DNA from: Bacteroidales bacterium UBA5206
Lineage (GTDB): Bacteria > Bacteroidota > Bacteroidia > Bacteroidales > Tenuifilaceae
Reading direction: 5' to 3'
DNA: 24,822 nt
NCBI GenBank assembly: GCA_002412705.1
Contig: DHVO01000220.1
Coordinates: 1-24,822 of the forward strand
Positions within the stretch are counted from its first letter, which is position 1. Each line of letters begins with the position of its first letter. Of this stretch, positions 24,130 through 24,822 are shown in pieces. The notes below the pieces were generated by a model. That model was not told where the DNA came from and ran no database searches. It saw nothing but the letters and a program-made list of their open reading frames with translations. The translations under genes were made by a program, and so were the position numbers.

Positions 24130-24145
24130 GAAAAATGCATTTTTC
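24130..24145. repeat. perfect 16-bp palindrome
   Basis: GAAAAATGCATTTTTC reads the same on both strands. It lies 97 bp after the stop of the toroid-like gene and 136 bp before the esterase gene. It could be an operator or, as GAAAAA/TTTTTC around a TGCA loop, a weak AT-rich terminator hairpin. Confidence 0.5.
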
Positions 24146-24281
24146 CATAGGGTATAGCCTGGCTTTTGTATCATAGTAATGGTTTTCCCTTTTTCTGCTT
24201 AGGTTGAAGTGGGCTTTGTGATGTTGGATAGGTGGATAGGAATGCGTTGCAGCAAATAGAATAATTATAATAAATAACATC

Positions 24282-24822
24282 ATGAAGAGAATCCTTTCCT
24301 GCTTTTTGCTTTGCGTAAGCGTACTAGTATCGGTTGCTCAGGATAATGGGGCAATAACAATTGGAACGGTTGACGTCGTTGAGTCTAAAATACTGAACGA
24401 AACCCGTAAGGTATGGGTGTATGTGCCGGGCAGCGCTCAAACCGACATTGCTGGGCCTAAAAGTTACCCAGTGATTTACATGCTCGATGGTGACTCTCAC
24501 TTCTCGGCCATGGTGGGTCTAGTGCAGCAGTTCTCAAGAAACGCCCTTTGCCCAGAGATGATTGTAGTGGGTATCACCAACACCGATCGTACCCGCGATT
24601 TAACCACCTCGCATATGCCAAACCCTATTCCCATGATGGGCAATGCCGTTGCCAAAACATCGGGAGGGTCGGATACGTTCCTGTCGTTTATAGAGAAGGA
24701 GCTAATGCCCTATATCGATTCAAAGTATCCAACACAGCCATACAAGGTATTCGTGGGGCACTCATTTGGCGGGCTAACCGTAATGAATGCACTTGTAAAC
24801 CACACCCACATGTTTAATGCCT
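24282..24822 (+). CDS. secreted esterase D-like alpha/beta hydrolase, 5' part
   Basis: From ATG at 24282 the frame is open to the window end (180 codons), so the C-terminus lies outside. A signal peptide is likely (hydrophobic 4-18, possible cut before Gln20). The mature part shows the esterase D / Fes-like order: ILNETRKVWVYVP (38-49), YPVIYMLDGD (62-71), VVGITNTDRTRDLT (95-108) and the nucleophile elbow GHSFGG with Ser161 (159-164). Members hydrolyse esters, including siderophore, feruloyl or acyl esters; the substrate cannot be told here. The catalytic His and Asp should lie beyond the window. It has no clear Shine-Dalgarno and an AT-rich leader. Confidence 0.88.
   Translation, partial: MKRILSCFLLCVSVLVSVAQDNGAITIGTVDVVESKILNETRKVWVYVPGSAQTDIAGPKSYPVIYMLDGDSHFSAMVGLVQQFSRNALCPEMIVVGITNTDRTRDLTTSHMPNPIPMMGNAVAKTSGGSDTFLSFIEKELMPYIDSKYPTQPYKVFVGHSFGGLTVMNALVNHTHMFNA

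Noticed and set aside
24548..24817. 89-codon open frame near the right end
   Set aside because: It is a shifted frame inside the esterase gene, whose real frame from 24282 shows a signal peptide and the GHSFGG elbow.

Overview
The window reads as chromosomal DNA of a Bacteroidota (Bacteroidales-like) bacterium. The supporting signs are several gene families in forms typical of that phylum: an 800-residue FtsX/MacB-type permease, two kinds of LytTR regulator, and a peptidase-containing ABC exporter with a double-glycine precursor. Most genes lack a Shine-Dalgarno motif, and the promoters I can recognise are of the TTTG / TAnnTTTG kind. I see no rRNA, tRNA, transposase or CRISPR array. Both ends cut through alpha/beta-hydrolase genes.

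Layout. 1-738: 3' part of an alpha/beta hydrolase (+). 861-1406: XRE-type HTH protein with a DUF4870-like membrane tail (+). 1407-1726: non-coding, with one 12-bp hairpin. 1727-6881: a minus-strand block. In transcription order it holds a LytTR-only regulator, a 70-residue double-glycine-leader peptide, a CPBP-family membrane protein, a HlyD-type adaptor, a C39-peptidase ABC exporter, and a small VanZ-like membrane protein. This is a complete peptide maturation and export locus and the most interesting part of the window. 7126-11221: minus-strand operon of an NtrC-type sigma-54 response regulator followed by two related PAS/HATPase sensor kinases. 11450-13852: a divergent FtsX-type ABC permease (+) ending in a strong intrinsic terminator. 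14015-14917: aldo/keto reductase (+) behind a good Bacteroidota promoter. 14927-16748: LytS/LytR-type two-component pair (-). 16943-22349: tripartite RND efflux operon (-), adaptor then pump then TolC-type channel. 22574-24032: a gene pair of unknown function (+), a two-helix membrane protein and a protein resembling alpha/alpha-toroid (terpenoid cyclase-like) proteins. 24282-end: 5' part of a secreted esterase (+).

How the genes may work together. In the 2200-6881 block, the C39 domain should remove the leader of the small peptide at its GG site while the ABC/HlyD pair exports the core. The CPBP protein lies where immunity or processing proteins usually lie, and the LytTR protein is the natural candidate regulator. 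Hairpins or dyads sit directly before the LytTR gene and between peptide and CPBP genes, suggesting post-transcriptional control. The NtrC-type regulator and its two kinases probably control the divergent permease, which has a candidate sigma-54 -24 element (with a poor -12) upstream. The LytS/LytR pair lies directly downstream of the RND operon on the same strand and may control it. Two intergenic spacers of the NtrC/permease cluster carry tandem 7-bp repeats, which is unusual. All functional links between neighbours are inference from position.
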